Assembly (NCBI GenBank): GCA_021014945.1
Contig: MU266363.1
Coordinates: forward strand, 1-17,595
DNA from: Leucogyrophana mollusca
Taxonomy: Eukaryota > Basidiomycota > Agaricomycetes > Boletales
DNA: 17,595 nt
Reading direction: 5' to 3'
Position numbers and translations under genes: made by a program. Under the pieces are notes generated by a model. It was not told the origin of the DNA, did no database searches, and was given only the letters and a program-made list of their open reading frames with translations. Shown here one piece after another: positions 1-10,297 of this stretch (positions within the stretch are counted from its first letter, which is position 1; every line of letters starts with the position of its first letter).

Positions 1-33
1 CATGCCGTCGAAGCCTCATCCGTCCGAAGATCC

Positions 34-175
34 GATCGGACATTGCTACCGACGCACCCCACCCGTCCGCCTCCCAGGATCGGACATTTGCCAGATTTTC
101 GGCCCTTCCGTCAGCATTGGGATCGGACATTGGGCCATTTTTAGGGTGGTTTCCGTCCGCCTAGTGGATACCACA
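34..175. repeat. degenerate tandem repeat, period about 43-44 bp
   Basis: The 11-mer GATCGGACATT occurs three times, at 34-44, 78-88 and 121-131, spaced 44 and 43 bases. Each copy is followed by a more diverged tail that includes a CCGTC/CCGTCCGCC-like block. This is a short minisatellite-like array or the edge of a dispersed element. No open frame of note belongs to it. Confidence 0.6.
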
Positions 176-207
176 TCCAAGCCGATACGCGGGGGTCCTG
201 CAAGGCT

Positions 208-286
208 GCAGGCAAGGTGCAGGTTTTTGCTTATATAACCTACATCAAACTTTGTGCGAATCGAGTTCTCGTAAATGTCCTAAAGC
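208..286. repeat. motif pair shared with the right edge of the window
   Basis: GCAGGCAAGGT (208-218) and ATGTCCTAAAGC (275-286) both reappear in the same order at the right edge (17533-17543 and 17578-17589). The spacing differs (67 against 45 bases) and the sequence between does not align well by eye. Two diverged copies of one dispersed element are a reasonable reading; chance is not excluded. The stretch 287-478 holds nothing I recognise. Confidence 0.35.
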
Positions 287-478
287 CATATCTCGAAGGC
301 CGTACAGCGAAACGCTACTTAGTGTTCATTACCAGAGCGAATGCGTGAGGACTATTGAAAGGTGCCGGTGGGTGAGGGAAAGATCGTGACCGTAATGTTC
401 ATGCACGAGCCGTGATATCTGTACGAACTATTTTTGAAGTCGAAGGTGGCTATGTTTAAAGTCCCAGTTAGCCATAGT

Positions 479-923
479 TTAGGACTGTGCAGGCTCCGCT
501 TGAGCGGCTTCCTGCTTCATCCATGCTACGTATTCCTCGAACGCCTTGAAGAGGACATCATCAGGGCTCGCCACGGAACGGTTTTCCTGTGCATTCTCGG
601 CACTAGGGCCTACAAGGACAGGTGGACCACCCGTTCGCTGTAAGACATTCATCAGGGTCACTGCCAGACGCCAGTTCCGCTCGTGCGAAGGTGACGGGGT
701 AATCTTTGCAGTGCCTTCCATTATGAAAGTATTCTTTTTATCCTTGCATGTCTCCTCATCGGCTTTCAGCCATGCGTCGAGAAGTCGAGATTGCTGCCTC
801 CTCTCTTGAGATCGAAGTCATTCAGAACCCCTATTGCTCGACCCGATTGATTCCTATAGTACATCAGATTGCCGGCACTGATGTCCCGGTGGTGGATGCC
901 TCCTTCCCAAAGCTCACGATGGC
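479..923 (-). pseudogene. FunK1-type (fungal-specific) protein kinase relic
   Basis: Read on the minus strand, a normal intron acceptor (ctacag) at about 924-929 is followed by an exon carrying the kinase catalytic loop HRDISAGN (bases about 870-891) and, after GVLN, the DFD magnesium motif (about 811-819) that replaces DFG in this family. The part that should follow, with the activation segment and the helical core of the C-lobe, is missing. The sequence jumps, with a change of frame, to DAWLKADEETCKDKKNTF and a tail ending at 479, which resembles the extreme C-terminal region of FunK1 proteins. No N-lobe was found upstream. The deletion and frame change make a functional kinase very unlikely. 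FunK1 genes are a large family in agaricomycetes. The family call rests on the HRD/DFD block; the C-terminal part is assigned by layout. Confidence 0.65.
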
Positions 924-929
924 CTGTAG

Positions 930-2520
930 GTGGTGTTAGGTAATAATACAATCGCACGATGTTTGCACCCACAAAGCACACAATCCCACCACGCGGAGGA
1001 GAACTCGTCGCCAGATAACTCAGTGATAGGTGATAGCTTCGGGAAAACGAGGATGTACAGTGAGGGACTTCCCTCCCGGCGCCAGCGATACCCAGCGCCC
1101 CTTGGTGTTCTGCTGTGGGAGTTCTGGTAGCTTTACTGGCGGTGGCTTTGTCTGGTTTGGTCACTGGCATGTTGCTCCCAACAGCGTTGCAAAAGGATGT
1201 CTGACAAGGAATCAACGTCGCAATTATGGACATTCTCTACATCGCAAGCGATCCAAGGTCTGAGATCTGACATCGGAAACCTGTGGTGACTCGGTTCAAC
1301 GTCCATTGATCAGACGGATGTCCATACATGCGACGGCCTGGACCCGGTATTGTTCCGCACGGCTGAATCACGGCGGTTGTTCGGGGGTGACTTCGGTATT
1401 CTGCCTGGGTACCTAATTTACTGTTCGATGGACGCGTAGGCGTCTTCGCTGTAATCGCTGATCCTTGCTCCGATCGCACAACAGGTGGATAGCGAAAGTA
1501 GACATGGTAAGAGTGGCGTTTGAGCACGCTGAGTTCTGCTGAGTTACTTATATTTGGATACCGCCACTTTGTAATCAACGTATACTTGTGGCAAATAAAT
1601 GGTTTTGTCGTTATAATATGTATATTAATATTTGCCTTGCCTGTCTAACCATGGACTTCAAGTTGGCGGATACTTACTAAGATTCACAATAGTCAAGCCG
1701 AGACAGTTCCCAAACAGTTTCCCCCGGGGGACCCGGCAACACCGCAACAGTGGTGAATCCAGTGAATTTACCGCGCCATCCATTCCCGGGAAGTTGGAAA
1801 TGGCGGCCTAAAGCACCGTTGTTGGTACACGCGCGCATGTACTAAAGTATTGCCTCCTGTCGCTGAAACTCCTTGCAGGTTAGTATGCGGATCATTCAAC
1901 CGTCTTGACCTGTGTCTCCGACGCCCAGCTCATATCGCCTCGTTCCAGTGACCTCGCATCGACCTCCTTACCGTGCTGGATGCGCAAGCACATCACTCTC
2001 GAATCTCGGTCCTGGGGACCACACGTACTTTTCGGCGCGGCAACGGCAAACTGAACGTGCACTGCGGTTCACTTTCTCTGGCTGTCATTGTGCTCCCCTG
2101 CCAAGTGGGTGAACAACTAGGTTCAGTCTTTCACTCATGAGGGTGGGTTGCGGAGGATCAGTGTCCTTGAGATACTGCAGGACTGACTTGTGAGAAACAC
2201 GCAAGGTGGTGTGACCTATCGTATGAAGAAATGCAAGGGTTCACGGGTTGTCGCGGCACAAACGTAGCGAAGAATCTCCACACACGGCGTCCTGGAACGG
2301 CTGCTGCGCCACGGAAGCCACCAAGACGAGCGCAGAGCAATGCACTCAGACAAGTGCAGCATCTTTCTCGACAGTACTAGTGCGCCTGCCATTCAGGGTG
2401 TGGCGACCATTCGCTGAGGCAACATGAACACGCGTGATTTCCAGCCACAGGCGCGTCTGGGTGATTTCCTTATCTAGCCGCCCCCTTTTGATGTTGCGTC
2501 ACATCGTCATCCTCGCGCCT
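930..2520. other. long stretch without a recognised gene
   Basis: About 1.6 kb between the kinase relic and the pyruvate decarboxylase promoter. Open frames are short and overlap on both strands without splice patterns or motifs that I recognise. One visible feature is a perfect 10-bp palindrome CCCCCGGGGG at 1721-1730. The section closest to 2520 presumably contains upstream control elements of the next gene. Confidence 0.5.
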
Positions 2521-2530
2521 CGATGTTCCA

Positions 2531-2677
2531 TATATAAAGCACATTCTCGCCTTGACCGAATGTCCCCGTGTTACCCCTCACCTTACCTCCCTATTTCCCC
2601 GTTCGCCCCTTAGCTTATCTCCCCACCAGACCCCATATAAACGCGCTGGACTTGAATCACATATACGACGAAACGCC
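2531..2677 (+). promoter_or_regulatory. core promoter and leader of the pyruvate decarboxylase gene
   Basis: TATATAAA at 2531-2538 is a good TATA box 140-147 bases before the start codon. The leader between about 2565 and 2635 is strongly pyrimidine-rich (runs of ccct, cccc, ctcc), as is common ahead of highly expressed fungal genes. A second TATAAA at 2636-2641 lies only 37 bases before the ATG and is probably not the working box. The start codon context, cgccATGG, is favourable. Confidence 0.65.
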
Positions 2678-5341
2678 ATGGATACGTCTACCAGAGACCT
2701 GCAAGCCGAAGTCAACAAGCTTCAGCACGAGCTTCAAGCTTTGAAAGTACAGCACCACAGTGATGATGGGGAACAAATCACTATCTCCGAATACTTGTTA
2801 ACGAGACTCGAGCAACTGGGGGTCACAGTAAGTGCATCTTTTTTGATTAGTGACTAGGTTTCACAGGGGTCATCCTCCACTTAGTCTGTGTTCGGTGTCC
2901 CTGGAGACTTCAACATGCGTGAGTGTCCCCTTCCCCGAGTCGTCATTTCTCTCAAGTCTGTGAACGTATCTAGCATTCCTCGTAAGTCTCAGCAACTACC
3001 AGGCGGGTTTAGTAGGTGTTTATGATGTCGCGTAGGACTACATCGAAGACCACCCGAGGATCGATTGGATCGGCAATTGGTGTGTACTTTCAAAAGGAGC
3101 CCAATCGCGCTTATAGTTTCCGTCTGCCAGTAACGAGCTCAATGCTGCATACGCCGCTGACGGCTATGCACGTGTCAAAGAGCACAGTATAGGAGTTGTA
3201 GTTACGACGTGAGTCTCGTGTCACCTACCGCGAAACTTGTTCACATCCAGGTCTAGATTTGGTGTCGGGGAACTGAGTGCAATGAACGGCATCGCCGGAG
3301 GTAAGTACCGGATCGACTATATTCCTCGCAATGCTCAGCTCGTGCGACAGCCTTCTCTGAGATGGTTCCTGTCCTTCACATCGTTGGCGTCCCAAGCACT
3401 GTACAACTGAAGAATAAGCCAATGTTGCATCACACACTCGGGGACGGCAGGTACTCTTCGCACACCGTGAAATATATGATCAAACAGCTTGCTTACCTAC
3501 TGTTCCCAGGTTCGACGCATACACCAAGGCGGCTGAACAGATCACTGTCTCTCAGGCTACTCTGATGAACAAAACACATGCCGCTGCAGAAATTGATCGC
3601 ATCTTAACAGATTGCATCACTCGCGTATGTGGCACCTCACCTGTCGTGACGGTCTGCGACTTATTGCTGCTTTCAGGCGCGTCCGGTCTATCTTACGATA
3701 CCCACCGATATGGTGGCAGAAAAGATCCCTGCGAAACGTCTCCAAGTTCCTCTCTCTCGCACCCCGCCCCCTAACGACCCTGACGTGGAAAAGTACGTTC
3801 TCGATCGTATCGCAGAACTCGTTGAGGAAGCCTCCAAGGACATCGTCATTCTCGTCGATGCTTGTGCTATCCGCCACGATGTGCGCCAAGAGATCAACGA
3901 TTTACTCACGAAGACGCGTTTCCCTGTATACTCCGCGCCGATGGGCAAGACCGCTGTCAGCGAGGCCCATGATCGCTATGGGGGTGTAAGCAACTCTGCA
4001 TCTCGACGTCTATCGATGTGTTGACCATCGAGACAGATCTATATAGGCTCCATTTCCGACCCGAGCATCAAAGACAAGGTCGAGAATGCGAATCTCATCC
4101 TGTCGATCGGCGTTCGTATTGTTTTTACCTTCCTTGTAAGCCTGGTGCACTGACTTCGAATTCGTAGGCCTTGAAGTCCGATTTCAACACCGGAATGTTC
4201 ACCTATAGTGTGCCGACGTCTCGCACTATTGAGGTACCTTGTACATTATGTGCTAGAGCCGCTGCAGGGTCTTACCATGTCATATTAGCTCCATTCCACT
4301 CATACTCAAATTCGACACGCACTGTTCCCCGGTATTGGGATGAAGCAGCTTCTTCCCAAACTGACCTCGCACTTGAGGCAATTTCACGAGGGTGCCAGCC
4401 AGCTCCCAGTGCCCCACTACAAGCTAGATGTACCCAAGGAGCAAGATGACAAGATCTCACACGCGTTCTTCTGGCCACGCGTGGGGCAGTTCTTCCAGAA
4501 GAAGGACGTCGTCGTGGCAGAGACTGGTAGGTTCTTCACATCCCATAAGTAGAATGCTGGGAGACGAGTGAGGTGTTGTGAAGGGACCTCGAGCTTTGGC
4601 ATCTTGGACGTCCCGTTGCCCGAGCAGTCGGTGTTTTTAGCTCAGATTTTATATGGCAGTATCGGCTGGTCGATTGGTATGTATTTCTCCTATTTTATTC
4701 GGTGAAGTGTGCTCATTCTCTATCAGGGAGTACGCTCGGCGCCGCGCTTGCTGCTCGCGACAAACAGCTTGGACGGACCATACTCTTCGTTGGAGATGGT
4801 AGCTTGTAAGCACCTGGCCGTCGTGGATGGCATGCTGTAGCTCAAAGCGAAGTATTACAGCCAACTGACAGTGCAGGAATTGTCGACGATGATTCACAGC
4901 AAGGTCACACCGATCATTTTCGTTCTCAACAACAAGGGCTACAACATCGAGCGACATCTTCACGGGATGGATAGGTAGGCATTAATTTATATTCCACGTT
5001 CGCACATGACTGAGCCTCGTCTTCCAGGAAATACAACGATATCGTTAACTGGTATGCAGACTCGTTCTTCTTATGCGTTCCTTTGCTGACTCGCGGACTG
5101 TTCCAGGAAATGGACTTCCCTGTTGACAACCCTCGGTGACACGGACGGCACGCTATCCAATTCGTACACTGTTCGTGACAAAGCAGGCCTAGACAAGCTG
5201 CTCAACGACGCCGAGTTTGCGAAGGCGGACAAGATCCAGCTAGTAGAGGTCATCCTGGACAAATATGACACGCCTCGGGGGCTCCAGGTAGCTGCTGACA
5301 TAGGGGAGAAGTTGGCGAAGCAGGCTCTTGGGCAGGTGTAG
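2678..5341 (+). CDS. PDC: pyruvate decarboxylase (thiamine diphosphate dependent)
   Basis: Converts pyruvate to acetaldehyde and CO2 in the cytosol, the first committed step of alcoholic fermentation. Seventeen exons give 601 aa: 2678-2827, 2885-2918, 2974-2981, 3036-3079, 3131-3208, 3257-3300, 3351-3450, 3510-3624, 3677-3985, 4037-4111, 4168-4233, 4289-4526, 4584-4676, 4727-4805, 4861-4974, 5028-5051, 5107-5341; all phases agree. Catalytic residues of the family are present: Asp58 in GDFN, Glu81 in [15 protein letters not shown], the His146-His147 pair in MLHHTLGDG, the cofactor motif GDG (474-476) to NN (501-502), and Glu508 in [10 protein letters not shown]. The enzyme therefore looks functional. 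Odd points: exon 3 is only 8 nt, exon 16 only 24 nt, intron 10 starts with GTTCGT, and the first ~32 residues are an extension absent from yeast PDC1, with leucine/valine spacing of a coiled coil. Indole-pyruvate or phenylpyruvate decarboxylases are relatives, but close agreement with fungal PDC favours pyruvate. Confidence 0.95.
2974..2981 (+). other. 8-nt microexon (exon 3 of pyruvate decarboxylase)
   Basis: The exon CATTCCTC sits between a tag acceptor and a gtaagt donor, with introns of 55 and 54 nt on either side. It completes the codon begun by exon 2 and gives Pro62-Phe63-Leu64 between GDFNM and DYIEDHP. Without it, exon 2 and exon 4 are out of frame (one leftover base against phase 0). 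Confidence 0.85.
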
Positions 5342-6447
5342 TTTTTTCATCCAAGATGTTTGGTATCTCGTTTGTCCTCCCCACCTGTAATGATGAAAGT
5401 GTACAGTATCAATCAACTCGAGCCTTCCCATCTTTTGTACCTTGGCATGGTCTGTGCTTATCGGGTATCGGGTCGGCCCGCTGACAGGGCTGGTGGGATG
5501 CCGTATTAGGAGTCTACGTAAGCCGTTTTTCTTTCCTGCCGCAATGGCGCGCCTCCGCCGCCACACGATCACCCTCAAAAACACTTCGAATACTCAGTGC
5601 TGGAACAATATTTGATGAGGCGTACATGCTTACTCACTCCACCCATCACACACCAGCAACGGCCAGCCGCGCACACGCCATCCACTCCATCCGTCCGCGG
5701 CGGGTCTGCGGACAACATTCTTGCCCTCCTCGCCGAGTTCGGTCACAATGTCGAGCATGTGCTCATTGCAAGCCTCAGGTGACAACTAAGACGCGGTGAG
5801 ACTGCGGGATGAGCTCGAGAATCAGCATAAGGTACGTAAGATCTGGGAGGGGAAGGGTGTTCCTTGTACACGGGTCATGCATGAATGTACCAGCAAAACA
5901 ATTTGGTGTAGAGTGGCTCAAGAAGAAGCTCCTCCCCTATCTTTTCTGGCCACACGCGAGAATATATCTGGATTTTCGTCCCAACCCTGGGCCTGGACGA
6001 GCTCAGCAGCTAACCGGGGGCCAACAACTCCGTCGTCGGGCCCAGTCGTATGGTCCATGCTTCCAGAGTCGCCATCGCCACTTCCTAGAGCCGTCTAGAT
6101 GTTGTCTTGCATTAATTGGGTGGCACGAAGCTGTTATTTTGGGTGCAACATTGACGGTGACTACCGAGGAGGTTGGGTGATCTGAGGGGTTTCTCCTTGA
6201 GAGCTTGAGACTTTGAGGGCTGAATATATATCGAACACACTCATGCAGTTTAAGATACACGAGATGAGCCCCCTTAGGGGCCAAAACAGGAAAGGAAAGT
6301 ACAGAATGTTTTACATATTGAAAACGTGTGGACGGGGACCCTGCGCTTCTCGACTGCGGCCGATCTAGGTGAGTCCAAGCCTCGACAAGTTTGGCTGGAG
6401 ACGAGACTTGCTCAGACATCTTACCATCCAGTCTCAGTCACGGAAAA
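5342..6447. other. unassigned interval with a possible coding fragment
   Basis: About 1.1 kb between pyruvate decarboxylase and the MYND gene. The first part should hold the 3' UTR of the former. Around 5690-6000 on the plus strand there are short coding-like stretches: ADNILALLAEFGHNVEHVL (about 5711-5767), DELENQHK followed by a good gtacgtaag donor (5833), and, after a possible cag acceptor near 5891, a frame containing QFGVEWLKKKLLPYLFWP. The last piece is reminiscent of helical-repeat proteins such as the PP2A scaffold subunit, but the match is weak and no complete gene can be assembled. A relic or a small unrecognised gene are both possible. A weak TATATAT at 6225-6231 may serve the next gene. 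Confidence 0.3.
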
Positions 6448-7971
6448 ATGAACCGACGCATGGGGATGGAGAGTCAGCTCGGCGTTGGTGGTGGCACAGT
6501 CTCCAGAGAGTCCCAGAAGAAGTGAGTGGACTCCATCCAAATTGCACGCGCCTTCTCATTCTAAAGCAAAACGCGGACGACAGCCTCGAAAAGGCGGAAG
6601 ATTTGTGTCGCAGGAGGAAGCCTGAAAAGGCATTACCCTACCTTTTGAAAGCCATGGAAGACGAGAACAACCTCGACGCGTTCATCCAGGCAGCTTTCCT
6701 CCACACGATCCCTGAAGCGGTCGGAGTACTGGAGCAGGCGGAAAGGAAAGGTCAGTAGCCCTTTTGACTTGGCTTAAAAATCGATCAGAATCTCAATCCG
6801 GATCTACGCCTTCTCTACTCAGGACGCGAAGGGCTGAAGCGACGCCTCGGTCCGCGCTGCTTCGAGGACAACAGTCCAGAAGTAGGGAAGTTCTGGGGTA
6901 TCCTTGAAACCAGGCCATACATGCGGGTTCTTCAAGCCCAAGTTCGCATGTACTTTGAGAACCGCGACTTTGACAAATCCGCGTAAGTCTTCACCTTGTG
7001 TCCGGGAGCTTCTTTTTGACGTATGATTAGAAACACCATCATTGAAATGCTTCGCCTTTGTCCTGGGGACAACATGGCACAGCGCACCTGGCTCGGCTCG
7101 GTGCTTCTTCAGGCGGGCCGTGCGTCAGAAGCACTGTCTTTCGCGCAAAATTGGCTTGATCCACGAGCGGACAGGGGCAATGAACTGCCGCGAGGCGGAA
7201 CAATATTCCAGACCCCCTCCTCCGAGCCTTTATCCTCCGCGCGAGTGGCATCCCTGACGAAGCACGCGGACGGATCGCTCATGCACACTGCTGCTCTGGC
7301 AGCATTCAAGCTGTGGGGAAATTCTCCGATTGCATGCCAGTACTTAAGGATCGCCGCCAGTGGTAACCCCATTATACTCACGAAGATCCTGGCTAAAGTC
7401 GAGAGGCCACGTAAGAGTTGGTTTTACCTTTTTTTTCAATTGGTGACAGCTCATGTGTAGGTAACCTCAACGATATGCCACGAGGCTTCAATGGCCCTGA
7501 AGAGGCTCAAGACTACTTGTGGTTGACGCAGGACCTGTGGATGGAGTCCCATGTTTGGAATTGGGCTAACGAAGATGCTCTCACCAAGAGACTTCTTCTG
7601 AAAGCTTGCTCGCGCAAGGATTGCGAAGTCGTCGAAGAGAACGTAGCCCAGTTCAAGCGTTGCGCTGCGTGCAAGGAGGTAGCGCACTCTGAGTCTATTC
7701 CACGGCTGATATCTCACACTGAGCGACTTTCAGGTGGTGTACTGTAGCCAATCATGCCAGAAGGAGGATTGGCGTGACCACAAGCCAAGTGAGTGATGCC
7801 CTGTTACTTCCATGGAGAGGTAGTTACCGTCGCGATACAGCTTGTCAGTTTCACAAGCGCCGAAAGGAGACCATCCGTGCGATACAGAACGGCAGACCTC
7901 TTCCAAGGGACGCTGTAGAATTTGCGTCCGCGGATTTTGCGGGGGGTGCGGTATTCACCCAAATGACATAG
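6448..7971 (+). CDS. MYND-type zinc finger protein with TPR-like helical region
   Basis: Seven exons give 394 aa: 6448-6521, 6584-6750, 6823-6982, 7031-7410, 7461-7678, 7734-7788, 7841-7971. The C-terminus carries a full MYND zinc-binding set: Cys310, Cys315, Cys328, Cys331 (CAAC), Cys337, Cys341 (CSQSC), His349 and Cys353 (HKPTC). MYND fingers bind proline-rich peptides of partner proteins and zinc. The preceding ~280 residues are helical and alanine/leucine-rich, with pieces such as IIEMLRLCPGDNMAQR that look like tetratricopeptide-type repeats, resembling the ST7-like arrangement; that comparison is inference. The start is chosen because the ATG at 6448 opens an exon ending at a strong gtgagt donor, and only the acceptor at 6582-6583 (gacgacag) keeps frame with the conserved part; using the nearer ctaaag at 6566 would not. 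The N-terminal 25 residues are therefore the least certain part. Convergent with the peroxiredoxin gene, 251 bases between stops. Specific function unknown. Confidence 0.85.
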
Positions 7972-8222
7972 ATTGAAAAGTAGCCCCCCACTAGATCAGA
8001 CAGGCCTTGGCAAACGGAGAGACAGGGCTTTTTACCCACACGTATCTTTGCTATCGTACATATCGGTCCTTGTAATATAGTTGTACATGCCCCGTAATGA
8101 ACGTTCCAGCAATTATTTCACGTCAGAGGAAAACCAGTGGAATTTAAGGCAAAGAAATGAGGCATAACACAGTCGTGACAGATCGTGAAGACACGTTCGC
8201 TTTCCCAGCTCATCAGTAGCAC

Positions 8223-9080
8223 TCAAGCAGAAACTGCCTGGGCAGCCGCACCCAGGGCCTTCGTGCTAGCTGATGGAGATTCGGCAGGAGTTTCACTTTC
8301 AGCCTTCCGCTTCTTCTCTTCTTCCTCGACCTTGTCGAGCCATTTGAGTACGAACTTGACATGGGCGCTGTAGTTCATCGTGGCGTCCAGAGCGTCCCTG
8401 CAAATGTGGGATATCACATGAGAAACGTCGATGACTGCAGTTGGAAGCGGGACTAACCGGACAACGCCTCTGCTATCAATGAAGAAAGTCGTACGTGCAT
8501 CGGTCAGGCCCAAGATACCCCTGCCAATCTGATAAGCCTTGTGCGCTTCGCGCTTTTCGTCGCTCAGCACGGGAAACTAAATATTCGCAAGGGGAACGCG
8601 GCAAGGAATTGGCGATCAGCAGCGGTTCTCTTCCCCATTCACCGTAACCCCGACGATGGACTCACGGTCAGCTTCTGCCTCTCAACGAATTGCTTCTGCT
8701 TCGGCACTGGATCTGGACTTACGCCAATTACTTGCACGCCCGAGCGCTTAAACACCTCCTTTTCTGGAGGTATGCGCCATATGAAAGACGTCATGGTCAA
8801 CGTTAACCCCCTGGCGATAATAGGACGGGACATACCGGCCAATGCATCGCGGAATTGGCAGGCCTCGCGGGTGCATCCATACGATCCTGAAAGAGGGACG
8901 CGGAAGTGTGAGTATAGATGCTCAATAGGAAGACGAAGGCTGTGAGATACCGGACTCGGGGTAGAAGAACAATGCGATTGGCTTCCCCTCTACGCCGGGC
9001 GTCAAATTGTAGATTTCTCCGTCTGAATCTAGGATAGAGAATGACGGCGCGGGTGTGCCGACCATTGCATGAGGAGCCAT
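8223..9080 (-). CDS. peroxiredoxin of the PrxQ/BCP type (Dot5-like)
   Basis: Thiol peroxidase that reduces hydrogen peroxide and organic hydroperoxides using thioredoxin. Five exons on the minus strand (9080-8951, 8886-8836, 8763-8666, 8576-8458, 8397-8223) give 190 aa. The active site is GCTREACQFRD, with peroxidatic Cys48 and a second Cys53 five residues on, the Cys-x4-Cys pattern typical of PrxQ/BCP and of yeast Dot5. Further family features are ALFFYPESGSYGC, VIGVSPDP, LSDEKREAHKAY and ARTTFFIDSRGVVR. The start is the first ATG before the conserved TPAPSFSILDSDG strand; no upstream exon is needed. After the fold ends (about residue 155) there is a charged, alanine-rich tail with EEEEKKRK, which contains a basic cluster that could act as a nuclear localisation signal; Dot5 of yeast is nuclear. 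Its 5' side faces the 1.2-kb empty interval. Confidence 0.92.
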
Positions 9081-10297
9081 ATTTTCAGAACTAAAGATCG
9101 GTCAGATTTGCCTGGAAAGTGGACGTCAAGGACCAAAGTCAAGTCGGAACGGCAGCACTTAGGTCTCGTATGGAGCAGGTGAGAAAACTGTTAGAATCGC
9201 TGAGACGATCCTGATTTAGGCAGGTTACAATTGGTCTACGTTGCGTGGGATACGTTCCCGAGGGAGAAGAACCCTGCCACATCCTGATCTCTAATCTTTG
9301 ATAGAGTGCAGTCTTCATTTTAGAACGATATCAGATATCCGAGGACGCCTTGTAGTACCTTGACCAATTAGGATAGGGGAACTATCGAAGATCACAGTGA
9401 GAGACCGGCTCCAACCCATCCATACATTGGGGTCGATGTTCAAGGCTCAGCATTCGGCATTCTCGAGAGCATGAATAGACGGGAGATTTAATAAATCAAA
9501 CCTGCCGCCAAAAGATGGTGTCCTTAGAAACACAGTGGTCCCATACTCCTTGATGCGATCACAATTAGCGGCAGGGCCTGTAAACTGATCAGAGTGAAGC
9601 CGTGGTCGACAAAGAAACAAAACCATCCGGTTCCTCGCACTGCTAAGCGAGGAAAAGAGCGATGGAATATAACGTCCAAGTTTAGAACCACCGTCGGAGG
9701 ATGCTTGAGCTTTGTGGCGCCTCAGCCAAGCTCAACCTCTCGTCTTTGTTATCTGACAACGGAGGAATATACTTTTCCGCACTCCACGGATAGAAACGCC
9801 TGAGAAAAGAATTGTCCTTTCCAAAGGGATCTGATAACAGTCGGTTTTCCTCAATCAGAAACCAGCCGCGAATGGAGGTGGGGTTCACTGGCTACCTCGA
9901 AGGAGATGGAAGTACAAGCCTGGGACAGCGAATGTGCATTCCCACCAAGCTTGATAATCGCCCGATTCGCATCCACGAACGACAGGAACGCATCAAGAAG
10001 GACCCGACGAGGAAAACGCGCAAATGCCGAGGAAATCAAGGATAACAGCGCTGAGCAACTTTACCGGTAAACGCCAGAAAAGTCACGATCGTCCAATTAG
10101 AGAGCTTCGCCGGTCAAAAGTCGGGGTTCAAGACGCGGCAGTGAATGCGACCATAAGGCTCAATGCTTTGTGATGTGAGAAAGCTTACAACAAACGTTGG
10201 ATGAGTATGGATGGAATTGACGACAGCACCTCGATAGCATCAACAGAACTGTTACCGTAGAATTAAGATATGAGTAAATTGAGCGGATAATCTGCTC
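9081..10297. other. 1.2-kb interval without a recognised gene
   Basis: Lies between the 5' end of the peroxiredoxin gene and the 3' end of TIM9, both on the minus strand. It should contain the peroxiredoxin promoter. Open frames of 60-77 codons occur on both strands between 9594 and 10045, but none shows a family motif or a convincing splice pattern. No tRNA cloverleaf, tandem repeat or transposase signature was seen. Confidence 0.45.

Noticed and set aside
766..1233. 155-codon minus-strand frame read as one kinase exon
   Set aside because: Only the part below 923 resembles a kinase; a normal intron acceptor lies at that boundary, and the upstream part is probably intron or unrelated sequence.
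6003..6419. 138-codon open frame on the minus strand beginning MSEQVSS
   Set aside because: No recognisable motif and no splice pattern; it overlaps the upstream region of the MYND gene. A small unknown gene is not fully excluded.
6369..6758. Continuous plus-strand frame through 6369-6758 as the start of the MYND gene
   Set aside because: Its first codon is GTG directly after a stop, and the part before about 6567 does not look like protein. A spliced start at 6448 with a strong donor fits better.
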